Part shown: positions 1 through 7,560 of the stretch, piece after piece
Layout of the letters: each line of letters starts with the position of its first letter
Position numbering within the stretch: position 1 is the stretch's first letter
NCBI GenBank assembly: GCA_000421085.1
Contig: ATWE01000010.1
Span: 124,001-188,000, forward strand
Reading direction: 5' to 3'
DNA from: Ensifer sp. USDA 6670
GTDB lineage: Bacteria; Pseudomonadota; Alphaproteobacteria; Rhizobiales; Rhizobiaceae
Length of the DNA stretch: 64,000 bases
Program-made: the position numbers and the translations under genes
The notes under the pieces: generated by a model
The model's database searches: none
Told to the model about the DNA's origin: nothing
What the model saw: only the letters and a program-made list of their open reading frames with translations

Positions 1-2
1 CC

Positions 3-1280
3 GCCTGCCCGACCTGCGGCTCCTGCTCCGGCATGTTCACGGCCAATTCGATGAACTGTCTGACCGAGGCACTCGGCCTGTCGCTGCCCGGTAACGGCTC
101 GACCCTCGCGACCCATGCCGACCGCAAGCGCCTGTTTGTCGAGGCCGGCCACCTGATCGTAGACCTGGCGCGCCGCTATTACGAGCAGGAGGACGAGCGG
201 GTGCTGCCCCGCAACATCGCCACCAAGCAGGCCTTCGAGAACGCAATGGCGCTCGACATCGCCATGGGTGGCTCGACCAATACGGTGCTCCACATCCTTG
301 CCGCCGCCTATGAGGGCGAGATCGACTTCACCATGGACGACATCGACCGGCTGTCGCGCAAGGTTCCGTGCCTGTCGAAGGTCGCTCCGGCGAAAGCCGA
401 CGTGCACATGGAAGACGTACACCGGGCCGGCGGCATCATGTCGATCCTCGGCGAGCTGGACAAGGGCGGCCTCATCAACCGCGACTGCCCGACAGTCCAC
501 GCCGAGACGCTCGGCGACGCGATCGACCGCTGGGACATCACCCGCACGTCGAGCGACACTGTCCGAAAATTCTTCCGCGCCGCTCCCGGAGGCATTCCGA
601 CGCAGGTCGCCTTCAGCCAGGAGGCACGCTGGGACGAGCTCGATACGGACCGCGAAAACGGTGTCATCCGCTCGGTCAAACATCCCTTCTCCAAGGATGG
701 CGGCCTCGCAGTACTCAAGGGCAACATCGCGCTCGACGGCTGCATCGTGAAAACCGCGGGCGTGGACGAGAGCATCCTGAAATTCTCCGGCCCGGCGCGC
801 GTCTTCGAGAGCCAGGACGCAGCCGTGAAGGGCATCCTCGCCAACGCGATCAAGGCCGGCGACGTCGTCGTCATCCGCTACGAGGGGCCGAAGGGCGGAC
901 CGGGCATGCAGGAAATGCTCTACCCGACGAGCTATCTGAAATCGAAGGGTCTCGGCAAAGCCTGTGCGCTGATCACTGACGGACGCTTCTCCGGCGGCAC
1001 CTCCGGTCTTTCGATCGGCCACGTCTCGCCCGAAGCGGCGAATGGCGGAACGATCGGGCTGGTGCGCGAAGGCGACATGATCGATATCGACATTCCGAAC
1101 CGCACCATCAGCCTGCGGGTGGACGAGGCCGAGCTTGCCGCTCGCCGCACCGAACAGGACGCCAAGGGCTGGAAGCCGGTCGAGCAACGCAAGCGCCGGG
1201 TGACGACCGCGCTCAAGGCCTACGCGGCCTTCGCGACATCCGCCGACCGCGGCGCCGTGAGAGATCTGGGCGACCGTTAA
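3..1280 (+). CDS. ilvD: Dihydroxy-acid dehydratase, 5' end missing
   Basis: C-terminal part (about 425 residues) of an enzyme that dehydrates 2,3-dihydroxy acids to 2-keto acids in valine, leucine and isoleucine synthesis. The open frame runs in from the left edge and begins with [18 protein letters not shown], the Fe-S cluster cysteine region, so roughly the first 190 residues of a ~612-residue long-form IlvD are missing. [34 protein letters not shown] and [20 protein letters not shown] are family signatures. 6-Phosphogluconate dehydratase (Edd) is a paralogue, but the [10 protein letters not shown] region and the C-terminus ending in [11 protein letters not shown] fit IlvD closely. A strong hairpin follows the stop codon. 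Confidence 0.95.
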   Translation, partial: ACPTCGSCSGMFTANSMNCLTEALGLSLPGNGSTLATHADRKRLFVEAGHLIVDLARRYYEQEDERVLPRNIATKQAFENAMALDIAMGGSTNTVLHILAAAYEGEIDFTMDDIDRLSRKVPCLSKVAPAKADVHMEDVHRAGGIMSILGELDKGGLINRDCPTVHAETLGDAIDRWDITRTSSDTVRKFFRAAPGGIPTQVAFSQEARWDELDTDRENGVIRSVKHPFSKDGGLAVLKGNIALDGCIVKTAGVDESILKFSGPARVFESQDAAVKGILANAIKAGDVVVIRYEGPKGGPGMQEMLYPTSYLKSKGLGKACALITDGRFSGGTSGLSIGHVSPEAANGGTIGLVREGDMIDIDIPNRTISLRVDEAELAARRTEQDAKGWKPVEQRKRRVTTALKAYAAFATSADRGAVRDLGDR

Positions 1281-1304
1281 CCTGAACGGCATTGCAGCTG
1301 TCGC

Positions 1305-1335
1305 AAAAGGCTCTCGCCCGCCGCGGGAGCCTTTT
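1305..1335 (+). terminator. Rho-independent terminator of ilvD
   Basis: The arms AAAAGGCTC and GAGCCTTTT enclose a GC-rich loop, followed by CGTTTTC. It lies 25 bases after the ilvD stop. The A-run on the 5' side means it could also stop transcripts of the convergent GFA gene. Confidence 0.85.
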
Positions 1336-1354
1336 CGTTTTCGGAGCCATGAAT

Positions 1355-1759
1355 TCACATGTGCCGCGTCTCGGCCGGTGCGTTCCACCAATTGTTGTGG
1401 AGCCCGTCCATATATTGGATCGGCAAGGCCGCAAGCTCGGCCGGATCGACCCCGTCAAGGCATGCGACATTGATCGAGACGAAGGCGCCGCCGATCTCTT
1501 CGACATAGCCGTGGCCATAGGGCGTCACGCCGCACGCCGTGCAGAACCGGTGATGCCCGCTCATCGTGCCGAACTGGTAGTCGCCGATGCCTGCCTCCTC
1601 GCACATGAGCCGGAAATCCTCGGGCTTCACGCTTGCACCCCAATAACGCAGTTTCGAGCAGTACGAGCAATTGCAGCGGCTGGTTCCCGCCTCGAGGTCG
1701 ACACCGACCTCGAAGCGGATCCGTCCACAGTGGCAGCTACCCTGATAGGTCTTTTTCAT
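1355..1759 (-). CDS. GFA-domain (CENP-V/GFA fold) zinc protein
   Basis: A 134-residue protein of the glutathione-dependent formaldehyde-activating enzyme (GFA) family. Zinc-ligand cysteines are visible in order: C9 and C11 (CHCG), C29, C31 and C34 (CNCSYC), C73 and C76 (CTAC). Start chosen at 1759 (MKKTYQG), preceded by GGGAGAAACGAGG; the longer open frame to 1861 would run through the regulator's operator. Family members range from glutathione-formaldehyde condensing proteins to uncharacterised small-molecule binders, so the substrate cannot be named. It is divergent from a MarR gene, with two symmetric sites between them, and is a likely target of that regulator. Confidence 0.85.
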   Translation of the reverse strand: MKKTYQGSCHCGRIRFEVGVDLEAGTSRCNCSYCSKLRYWGASVKPEDFRLMCEEAGIGDYQFGTMSGHHRFCTACGVTPYGHGYVEEIGGAFVSINVACLDGVDPAELAALPIQYMDGLHNNWWNAPAETRHM

Positions 1760-1844
1760 CCTCGTTTCTCCCCGTTTGGCTCTAGATCTTCGAGATTCTC
1801 CTGGATGTCCCGGAGACCGCAGGCTTGCCAAGCACCGAGCATTG

Positions 1845-1860
1845 TGACAACATGTTGTCA
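1845..1860. promoter_or_regulatory. Perfect 16-bp palindrome, candidate MarR operator site 1
   Basis: TGACAACATGTTGTCA reads the same on both strands. It lies between the divergent GFA and MarR genes. A second site with the same GACAA/TTGTC half-sites is centred 28 bp away. Confidence 0.7.
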
Positions 1861-1873
1861 TATCTAACGAAAC

Positions 1874-1887
1874 GACAATATGTTGTC
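1874..1887. promoter_or_regulatory. Second GACAA-N4-TTGTC site, candidate MarR operator site 2
   Basis: GACAATATGTTGTC has the same half-sites and spacing as the core of the palindrome at 1845-1860. It ends 3 bp before the chosen start of the MarR gene, so a bound protein would block initiation. Confidence 0.65.
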
Positions 1888-1890
1888 AAT

Positions 1891-2358
1891 ATGAATCCAA
1901 GCTCTCGTACACCGTCAGGCGACGCCTTCGCAGAGTTCGCCATCTCGGTCCTTCGCCTCGCCGGACACTTGACCTCAGAAGGAGATAGGCTCGCACAACC
2001 ATCCGGCCAGACCAGCGCCCGCTGGCAGGTTCTGGCCGCGGCACGACATGCTGCCATGTCGGTTGCCGAAACGGCGCGTGCGCTGGGGCTCGCGCGGCAG
2101 GGAGTGCAGCGCATTGCCGACGTTCTGACAGCCGAAGGGCTGATCGAGTACCGGGACAATCCCGCCCATCAGCGCGCGAAGCTGATTGTTCTCACGCCGC
2201 GGGGCGAGACGGTCCTCGCCGACATCACCGCACGCCAGGCCATCTGGGCGAATGAGCTTGGCAGCGACATAGGAGAGGAAAAGCTGCGGCGCGCAACTTT
2301 GCTCGTCGGGGAGATCATCGCGCTCTTCCGCGAGCGCGGTGCGGCGGCTTCGCCCTAG
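1891..2358 (+). CDS. MarR-family transcriptional regulator
   Basis: A 155-residue winged-helix regulator. The central part (VLAAARHAAMSVAETARALGLARQGVQRIADVLTAEGLIEY, then NPAHQRAKLIVLTPRG) is a MarR DNA-binding domain with recognition helix and wing. The start at 1891 is preferred because an upstream in-frame start would place both operator palindromes inside the coding region. Divergent from the GFA gene at 1355-1759, which is its most likely target along with itself. It ends with TAG directly followed by ACCCCTTCAGGGGT, resembling the end of the long repeat found elsewhere in the window. The effector is unknown. Confidence 0.85.
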   Translation: MNPSSRTPSGDAFAEFAISVLRLAGHLTSEGDRLAQPSGQTSARWQVLAAARHAAMSVAETARALGLARQGVQRIADVLTAEGLIEYRDNPAHQRAKLIVLTPRGETVLADITARQAIWANELGSDIGEEKLRRATLLVGEIIALFRERGAAASP

Positions 2359-2446
2359 ACCCCTTCAGGGGTAAGCGCCGGCCGAGGAACGGTTGTTGCA
2401 AAAGACGACATCTACGGTCTCATCGGCTATCGCAACGCTTCCCTTC

Positions 2447-2565
2447 CGATCCTCATTCCTGTGCCTGTCACAGGAATCCAGCTTGCCCAAGTCCTTGGGC
2501 CGGAAAGAACTCCCGCGCCGCAGACGCAGCGCTGCTGGTCCCCGCGACAAGCAGAGGGACAGGAA
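2447..2565. repeat. Degenerate palindromic intergenic repeat
   Basis: The stretch contains CATTCCTGTGCCTGTCACAG, then CCCAAGTCCTTGGGC (inverted arms CCCAAG/CTTGGG), and ends with a loose inverse of the first arm (CGACAAGCAGAGGGACAGG). The layout resembles a known type of rhizobial palindromic repeat with degenerate right arm. It fills the gap between the convergent marR and pseudoazurin genes and may act as a bidirectional terminator. Confidence 0.45.
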
Positions 2566-2589
2566 AACATCAAGCCGCAGCCGGCTTCC

Positions 2590-3033
2590 TCAGCGGCCGC
2601 TCTCGATCTCCGCGAAGATCTTCTCCGCGGCCGCCTTCGCCTTTCCGGGATATTTGACGCCCTTGACGGCTTCAAGATTCACCGGCTCTCCAACGACGAT
2701 GGCGCCGATCATGCCCATGCCGACATGCGGCACGCATTCATACATGTAGACGCCTGGCTTGCTCAGCGTCACGCTGATTTCCTCGTTGATCTTGCCCTTC
2801 CAGGTCTCCGCACCTTCGGGGGCGCCGCCCTTCATCAGCGCGGAGTTGTGCCCCTTGTCTTTCGCGACGAAGGTGACGGTGTCTCCGGGCTGGGCGCGGA
2901 TGACGGCCGGCTCGAAAGCCATCACGCGGCCATCGGCGGCTTTGTTCAGCATTTCGACACGATATTCCTCGGCATTTGCCTGACCCGCACAGGTCGCGCA
3001 CAACATCGCCAAAAGCATCATCCTTATCTTCAA
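2590..3033 (-). CDS. Pseudoazurin-type blue copper protein, periplasmic
   Basis: A 147-residue precursor of a periplasmic electron carrier. Residues 1-21 (KIRMMLLAMLCATCAGQANA) are a signal peptide. The type 1 copper ligands are H62 (KGHNS), C100 and H103 (YECVPH) and M108, spaced as in pseudoazurins. A TTG start at 3033 is chosen because AAGGAGAGG lies 8 bases upstream; the first in-frame ATG is at 3021. It follows the cytochrome c gene by 46 bp in the sulfite oxidation operon. It probably accepts electrons from SorU, or acts in parallel, on the way to the terminal oxidase. Confidence 0.85.
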   Translation of the reverse strand: MKIRMMLLAMLCATCAGQANAEEYRVEMLNKAADGRVMAFEPAVIRAQPGDTVTFVAKDKGHNSALMKGGAPEGAETWKGKINEEISVTLSKPGVYMYECVPHVGMGMIGAIVVGEPVNLEAVKGVKYPGKAKAAAEKIFAEIESGR

Positions 3034-3079
3034 CGTACTTTCCTCTCCTTGGCGGGCGTAAACGCCCGCATGATACCGA

Positions 3080-3421
3080 TCACTCGGCTTTTCCGGCGAC
3101 CGTCGAGACATAGAGCGCGACGGCCTCGATTTCTTCGTCCGTGAGGATCTCGTTGGCCGGCATCGGCCCGATGCCGTTGGTGACAGCCGTATTGACCCTT
3201 TGTGCGTCGGGTTTGAGTTCGTCGAGATCGGGTCCAACCTCCCCGACGGCCTCGGCATCCGACAGCGTATGACAGAGCGCGCATTGTGGTTCCGACCGTT
3301 CGAGGAATATCTCTCTGCCGAGCGCAAGCTTGTCTTCTTCGGCGGATGCCGTGATCGGCGACAGGCCGATGGTTACACAGGTGAGCACGGCCGCGATCCG
3401 GCGGCTTGAATCATAGGTCAT
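3080..3421 (-). CDS. sorU: Monohaem cytochrome c, SorU-type electron acceptor of sulfite dehydrogenase
   Basis: A 113-residue precursor. Residues 1-27 form a signal peptide ending in SPITASA. Haem attachment is C47-ALC50-H51, with M87 (GPMPAN) the likely second axial ligand. Small class I cytochromes of this kind are the natural electron acceptors of SorT in Sinorhizobium. It lies downstream of sorT in the same orientation, separated by a strong hairpin, and upstream of the pseudoazurin. The ribosome binding site before 3421 is weak (GGATCAG). Confidence 0.88.
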   Translation of the reverse strand: MTYDSSRRIAAVLTCVTIGLSPITASAEEDKLALGREIFLERSEPQCALCHTLSDAEAVGEVGPDLDELKPDAQRVNTAVTNGIGPMPANEILTDEEIEAVALYVSTVAGKAE

Positions 3422-3458
3422 GTTCTGATCCGAAACTGATAGGAGAAGATCGTGAAGC

Positions 3459-3483
3459 AGGGTTCCGCAACGTGCGGAACCCT
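3459..3483 (-). terminator. Perfect intercistronic hairpin between sorT and sorU
   Basis: The arms AGGGTTCCGCA and TGCGGAACCCT form an 11-bp stem with a 3-base loop, starting 10 bases after the sorT stop. There is no T-run, so it is more likely an mRNA-stabilising or processing hairpin, or a partial attenuator, than a full terminator. Confidence 0.6.
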
Positions 3484-3493
3484 TCGGTTGCGG

Positions 3494-4693
3494 TCAGGCA
3501 ACGGTGAGCTTGACAGCGGGCGCACGCCAGCCGTTGTGGCCGTAGCCTGATCCATTCATCTCGGTCTCCTCGGGCTGTACGTTGCCCTCGGTATCGGTCG
3601 CGCGGCTGACGAGCGTGTAGGTCCCCCGTGCCAGTTCGGCCGACAGGGCAAAAACGCGCCAGGCGAAACGGCCGAGATCGGGACCGATGAATTCCGCCTC
3701 CTGCCACGTCTGACCGCCATCCAGCGAGACCTCTACTTTCTTGCAGGCGTTCATGCCGCCGAAGGCGACGCCGGCAATCTGCACCTGCCCAGCCTTTGCG
3801 GCCTCGTGCGGCGCGGTGATCCACGACTTCACCGGCTGTTCCCAGACCGATGGCTGCTCGGGAGAGCCTTTTTCGCCGAGCGCATGCACGCGATAGCTGG
3901 TCTTCTGGATCTTCGCGTCCGTCTCGGCCTCGGTCAGGGCGACGGCCTTGACATATTTGATATTGTTGACGCCGGAATAGCCGGGGACGACCATGCGCAG
4001 GGGCCCCCCATGGGCAAGCGAAAGAGGCCTCCCGTTCATTTCCCATGCAAGAATCACATTGTCGAGGTTCGAGATCGGGACCGAGCGCTCGACCACCAGA
4101 AGCTTGGGGTCGAGCCCGGGCGGAAGCTCCTCACCGCCCGTTCCCGTAATAAACCGGGCCCCTTCGGCAGGCCCGCCCAGGGCATCGACGACCGCCTTGA
4201 GAGGCACGCCGCTCCAGATAACGCAACCCGCAGCGCCGATGGTCCAGGGCGTGCCGCTCATTTTCTGATCACCCGTCAGCTGATCCTTGAAGTATTTGCG
4301 GCCATTGCCCGAACATTGCAGTACAGTCGCCGCCGTCACCAGACCCAGGGTCTTCAGTTCGGCGATAGTGAGCGTCCGGGGCTCCTTTACGCCTGATATC
4401 TCCACCTTCCATCCGTCGCGGTCGGCGAGGATCGATTCCGGAGGCGTGTTGACGTTGTTGCGGATGTAAAGCTTCTCTTCCGGCGTGATGATGCTGGTGC
4501 CGAATTCGCTTCGCTTCGTTTCCAGCGTCTTGTCGCTGTGGACGATCAGGGCATCGGCGTCCTTCCAGGCGATGTAGTCGGGCAGAGGCTTCGTCTCGTT
4601 GGCCTCTGCAAGCCCACCGGTTCCGGCAGCAACGACAACTCCGGCGCTCCCGGTCAGGAAACTCCGCCGCTTCATGGTCAGCATCTCAGTCAA
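3494..4693 (-). CDS. sorT: SorT-type sulfite dehydrogenase, molybdenum cofactor enzyme
   Basis: A 399-residue periplasmic enzyme oxidising sulfite to sulfate. The N-terminus carries a Tat signal (KRRSFLTGSAGVVVAAGTGG), as expected for a folded Mo protein. The oxidoreductase Mo-pterin domain has the cofactor-binding cysteine C127 (VLQCSGNGR), followed by GVPLKAVVDALGG and HGGPLRMVVPGY. The C-terminal dimerisation domain spans about residues 280-395. A TTG start at 4693 is chosen because AAGGAG lies 7 bases upstream; ATGs at 4684 and 4675 are alternatives that keep the Tat motif. An ECF-type promoter lies at 4756-4781. It heads an operon with sorU and the pseudoazurin. Confidence 0.92.
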   Translation of the reverse strand: MTEMLTMKRRSFLTGSAGVVVAAGTGGLAEANETKPLPDYIAWKDADALIVHSDKTLETKRSEFGTSIITPEEKLYIRNNVNTPPESILADRDGWKVEISGVKEPRTLTIAELKTLGLVTAATVLQCSGNGRKYFKDQLTGDQKMSGTPWTIGAAGCVIWSGVPLKAVVDALGGPAEGARFITGTGGEELPPGLDPKLLVVERSVPISNLDNVILAWEMNGRPLSLAHGGPLRMVVPGYSGVNNIKYVKAVALTEAETDAKIQKTSYRVHALGEKGSPEQPSVWEQPVKSWITAPHEAAKAGQVQIAGVAFGGMNACKKVEVSLDGGQTWQEAEFIGPDLGRFAWRVFALSAELARGTYTLVSRATDTEGNVQPEETEMNGSGYGHNGWRAPAVKLTVA

Positions 4694-4755
4694 GTCGCGT
4701 CTCCTTTTCCCGGATGGCAGCATGCCGATCCGATCGTCCTCGAAATGACTGGAAG

Positions 4756-4781
4756 AGACGACTGACGCCCCGGAAAATTCC
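4756..4781 (-). promoter_or_regulatory. ECF sigma promoter of sorT (GGAAT-N16-CGTCT)
   Basis: On the minus strand GGAAT (4777-4781) and CGTCT (4756-4760) are 16 bases apart, 63 bases before the sorT start. The same two boxes plus the flanking CGTCTCT occur in front of rpoE4. This is the expected architecture of an ECF sigma factor promoter. Confidence 0.75.
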
Positions 4782-4839
4782 CTCGCGCCGATCATTTTTT
4801 CCGAAGCCGGCAGCGTCGCGCGTCCGATCCGGCGCAGCG

Positions 4840-5601
4840 TCAGCCGATGCACGGCTTCCGCATCGCGCCGAGGCTTGCGATTATTTTCTGCTTTCCCCCG
4901 CCATCGCGTTCGCTCGCCAGCTTCAGAGCGCCGGCGAGAAGGGCGAAGCGGGCTTCGTCCATTCCCCGGGCGACAAGCAGGAAGCTTGCGGCGTCGCCCG
5001 ACCAGGAGGCATGAAGCAGGCCGTCATCGCTCGACATGCCGAAATCGTGCTCAGCGTCCGGGCGAGCAATCCGGAACAGGCTAAGCCGACATCCGGAGCT
5101 GCCGACATAACCTGTATGCAATGCGGCTTCACCATTCAGGGAGGTTTCGCGCGCAAAGGCGGGCGTCAGTCCGGCCGCGATCATTTCCGGCGCGAACACA
5201 TCAGCGGGTGCGGAGGCCGGAAGCATGGGCGGCGTGAAAGAACCTCCGATCCAGGCCGCATGCTCCAGCACGGCATCGCGAACCGCCGCGTCCCCCGGCA
5301 GCCCCGCCGGCACCCTTGCGAGCCCGAACCAGGCCACCGCAAAGAGCAGCAGGCTGGCACACGCACCCGCGGCAAACGACAGCATCCATCTGCTGGCCGG
5401 CCGCGGACGCGGCACCGTCACCACCACGATCTCCGGAGCCATTCCCGCAACGGCCGCCTTCATCTCGGACAGCTTGGCCGCGCGCCGCGCCACCGCTTCG
5501 TCGGACGCAATCAGACGTGCGACCCGCGACGCCTCCTCCGGCTCGAGCTCGCCGTCGATATAGGCACTCAAAATATCGGGATCCAGGTCGTTTTCTGTCA
5601 T
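4840..5601 (-). CDS. Membrane-anchored anti-sigma factor paired with RpoE4
   Basis: A 253-residue protein with a short cytoplasmic N-terminal domain (DPDILSAYIDGELEPEEASRVARLIASDE), one transmembrane segment at about 72-95 (SFAAGACASLLLFAVAWFGL) and a periplasmic region of about 155 residues. The N-terminal domain follows the anti-sigma fold but lacks the HxxxCxxC zinc motif of ZAS proteins. Its ATG overlaps the sigma factor stop codon (ATGA), the usual coupling of sigma and anti-sigma genes. In S. meliloti the RpoE4 pair is reported to respond to sulfite; a periplasmic sensing role for this protein is inference. Confidence 0.88.
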   Translation of the reverse strand: MTENDLDPDILSAYIDGELEPEEASRVARLIASDEAVARRAAKLSEMKAAVAGMAPEIVVVTVPRPRPASRWMLSFAAGACASLLLFAVAWFGLARVPAGLPGDAAVRDAVLEHAAWIGGSFTPPMLPASAPADVFAPEMIAAGLTPAFARETSLNGEAALHTGYVGSSGCRLSLFRIARPDAEHDFGMSSDDGLLHASWSGDAASFLLVARGMDEARFALLAGALKLASERDGGGKQKIIASLGAMRKPCIG

Positions 5602-6134
5602 TTTCGGCCTTCTCGATGCCCCGCGAGTTCGACGACATTGGCATCGCCGAGGTGGGACGCCAGCGCCCGCCTTGCACGGCTGACCCGGCTCATGACGGTA
5701 CCCTTGGGCACGGCGATCATCATTGCCACCTCCTCGTAGCTGAATCCGGATATGTCGACCAGCGCGAGGAATTCGCGATGCTCGGTGCTGAGGCGGGTAA
5801 ACGCCTGACGAACCGAAAAGGCATCGACCAGCACGGTTTCCGGGGCGACCGGCGCCGGCACCAGGTCCGTGACGAACTCCTGTTCCAGGTCGGACCGCCG
5901 GCGGCGCGAGCGCGACTGGTCGATCCAGATGTTGCGAAGGATCGCGAAGAGCCATGCTCGAAATGCGGGCTCGGTTTCGGGCACGCTTCGCGCATCCAAG
6001 GCGCGCGCGATGCACTCCTGGAAAACATCCTGTGCTCCGTCGCGATCGCGAGAAAGTGCGACGGCGTAAGCGAAAAGCCGCGCATAATGCGGTTCCAGTC
6101 TCCGTTCAACGCGCGAGCGCATGATACCCGACAT
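5598..6134 (-). CDS. rpoE4: ECF RNA polymerase sigma factor, RpoE4-like
   Basis: A 178-residue sigma-70 family protein. Region 2 spans about 14-75 (YAVALSRDRDGAQDVFQECIARAL to RAWLFAILRNIWIDQSRSRRRR) and region 4 about 108-165 (FTRLSTEHREFLALVDISGFSYEEVAMMIAVPKGTVMSRVSRARRAL). There is no region 3, as in ECF factors. It is translationally coupled to the anti-sigma gene and adjacent to the sulfite dehydrogenase operon, matching S. meliloti RpoE4. Its own promoter carries the same boxes as that of sorT, suggesting autoregulation. An alternative start at 6122 is possible. Confidence 0.92.
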   Translation of the reverse strand: MSGIMRSRVERRLEPHYARLFAYAVALSRDRDGAQDVFQECIARALDARSVPETEPAFRAWLFAILRNIWIDQSRSRRRRSDLEQEFVTDLVPAPVAPETVLVDAFSVRQAFTRLSTEHREFLALVDISGFSYEEVAMMIAVPKGTVMSRVSRARRALASHLGDANVVELAGHREGRK

Positions 6135-6207
6135 GACACCCGATCAGGGCCGTACGCGTTCCCGCCTCGATGCTTCCGGTTCGTTCCATTTTTCCTCCGC
6201 AGCGTAG

Positions 6208-6234
6208 AGACGAGCGAGTTGCCCCGCATATTCC
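6208..6234 (-). promoter_or_regulatory. ECF sigma promoter of rpoE4 (GGAAT-N17-CGTCT)
   Basis: On the minus strand GGAAT (6230-6234) is 17 bases from CGTCT (6208-6212), 74 bases before the rpoE4 start. It matches the sorT promoter in both boxes and in the following CT. Confidence 0.7.
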
Positions 6235-6283
6235 ATGATGCGCTACCTCCGCTCGCGATTTCTCGGCGCGCTTGCCCGCCCCG

Positions 6284-6730
6284 TCAGGTCAGTGCGAGCA
6301 GATCCGCCCGCAGACGTTCCGCGCCGCCCTCCCCCAGGCGTTCGTCGAGCGCTTCATGGGTTGCCTTCCAGATCGGCAGTGCCTCGGCGAGCAGCCGGCC
6401 GCCCTCCGCCGTCAGCCGCACGCGTTTCAGACGCCTGTCGCCAGGGTCGGCGAACGACTCTGCAAGGCCTCGTCGCTCCAGCGGCTTCAGCGCCGCCGTC
6501 AAGGTGGTGCGATCCATGGCGAGCACGGCGGCCACCGTGCTCATGCTGGGCGGATCCGGCCGGTTGAGCGACATCATCAGCGAGAACTGACCATTGGTAA
6601 TCTCGAGCGGCCTCAGCGCCTCGTCGAACCGACGGGCGAGCGCTCGGGCGGCGCGCTGGACATGCAGGCACAGGCAGGTGTCCCTGACGAAGAGCGTGGC
6701 GGAAAAAGGTATTGGTGGCGGCTTTGACAT
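6284..6730 (-). CDS. MarR-family transcriptional regulator
   Basis: A 148-residue winged-helix regulator: the dimerisation helix region (CLHVQRAARALARRFDEALRPLEITNGQFSLM) is followed by the HTH (PPSMSTVAAVLAMDRTTLTAALKPLERRGLAES) and wing (DPGDRRLKRVRLTAEG). The start codon is followed upstream by an AT-rich region with a perfect palindrome at 6740-6755, so it is probably autoregulated. The divergent gene (DUF1579) lies 154 bp away and is a likely second target. The ligand is unknown. Confidence 0.87.
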   Translation of the reverse strand: MSKPPPIPFSATLFVRDTCLCLHVQRAARALARRFDEALRPLEITNGQFSLMMSLNRPDPPSMSTVAAVLAMDRTTLTAALKPLERRGLAESFADPGDRRLKRVRLTAEGGRLLAEALPIWKATHEALDERLGEGGAERLRADLLALT

Positions 6731-6739
6731 AAAATAGTA

Positions 6740-6755
6740 ATGTTGATATCAACAT
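6740..6755. promoter_or_regulatory. Perfect palindrome, candidate MarR operator
   Basis: ATGTTGATATCAACAT is fully symmetric, with a TTGATATCAA core. It begins 9 bp upstream of the MarR start codon, between that gene and the divergent DUF1579 gene. Confidence 0.75.
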
Positions 6756-6884
6756 AATTAGTCAAGCGTCGACATCAGGCGAGCGCAAGGGAAGCGCGGC
6801 AGGAACCTTCGGTCGCTCGGCGGCTTTTCAGCGCCGCGCCCGGCCGGAGGGGACGGCCGTGCACGGACCACGGGAGGGAAATCA

Positions 6885-7358
6885 ATGAAAGCAGAGCCGC
6901 AGGAAGAACACCGATGGCTGGAACAGCTGCTCGGCGAGTGGACGGTCACGTCCGAGGATTCGACGGGAAGCGGCGAGGACAGCCAGCCCTGGATCGAAAA
7001 TGTCCGCTCGATGCACGGTCTCTGGGTCGTATGCGAGGGAGAGGGCATCATGCCGGGGGGCAGCCCCGGCCAGACTTTGATGACGCTCGGCTACAATCCC
7101 GAGACCAAGCGTTATCTCGGTACGTGGGTCGGCTCCATGATGACGCATATGTGGGTCTATGACGGCGTGATCGAGGACGACGGGAAGACGCTTGCCCTCA
7201 ATTGTGAAGGCCCCGACTTCGAAAATCCGGGCAGGACCGCCCGATATCAGGATAGAATAACGCTCATCGACGCGAACCGCCGGACCCTTACGGCCCGCGT
7301 CCAGACCGAAAGCGGCGACTGGAAAGAAATGATGAGCGCGGAATACCACCGCCGCTAG
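6885..7358 (+). CDS. DUF1579 family protein
   Basis: A 157-residue soluble protein. HRWLEQLLGEWTVTSED near the start and GYNPETKRYLGTWVGSMMTHMWVYDG in the middle are typical of DUF1579, a family of lipocalin-like proteins of unknown function common in soil bacteria. It starts at ATG 6885 after GGGAGGGAAATCA. It has no signal peptide. It is divergent from a MarR regulator with a clear operator between them, suggesting inducible expression. A functional assignment is not possible from the sequence. Confidence 0.8.
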   Translation: MKAEPQEEHRWLEQLLGEWTVTSEDSTGSGEDSQPWIENVRSMHGLWVVCEGEGIMPGGSPGQTLMTLGYNPETKRYLGTWVGSMMTHMWVYDGVIEDDGKTLALNCEGPDFENPGRTARYQDRITLIDANRRTLTARVQTESGDWKEMMSAEYHRR

Positions 7359-7371
7359 AGAGGGATGCAGG

Positions 7372-7450
7372 AGAAGTGCGTTTTCCGCGGCATTCCGCTC
7401 TAACTTATATTAGATCAAGTTCACGATTTTTAGGTCGACCCAACGACAAG
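7372..7450 (+). repeat. Dispersed intergenic repeat, family B copy 1
   Basis: Contains GTGCGTTTTCCGC, CGCTCTAACTT and GATTTTTAGGTCGACCC. Diverged copies lie at 58484-58603 (inverted) and 59362-59455. Such elements recur between genes in rhizobial genomes. Confidence 0.6.
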
Positions 7451-7560
7451 ACGCGTGTGCGGACGGACCGGAAAGTAACCTTCGATTGCGTTCGTCTTCC
7501 CCCACGCGACCGTCCGTCGCCGACCGCACCGATACATCCAGAACAACCGGAGGACCGACA

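Noticed and set aside
3-1280. Edd (6-phosphogluconate dehydratase) as the identity of the first gene
   Set aside because: The motifs and C-terminus follow IlvD closely ([20 protein letters not shown] end). The eda gene in the window lies 58 kb away and does not support it.
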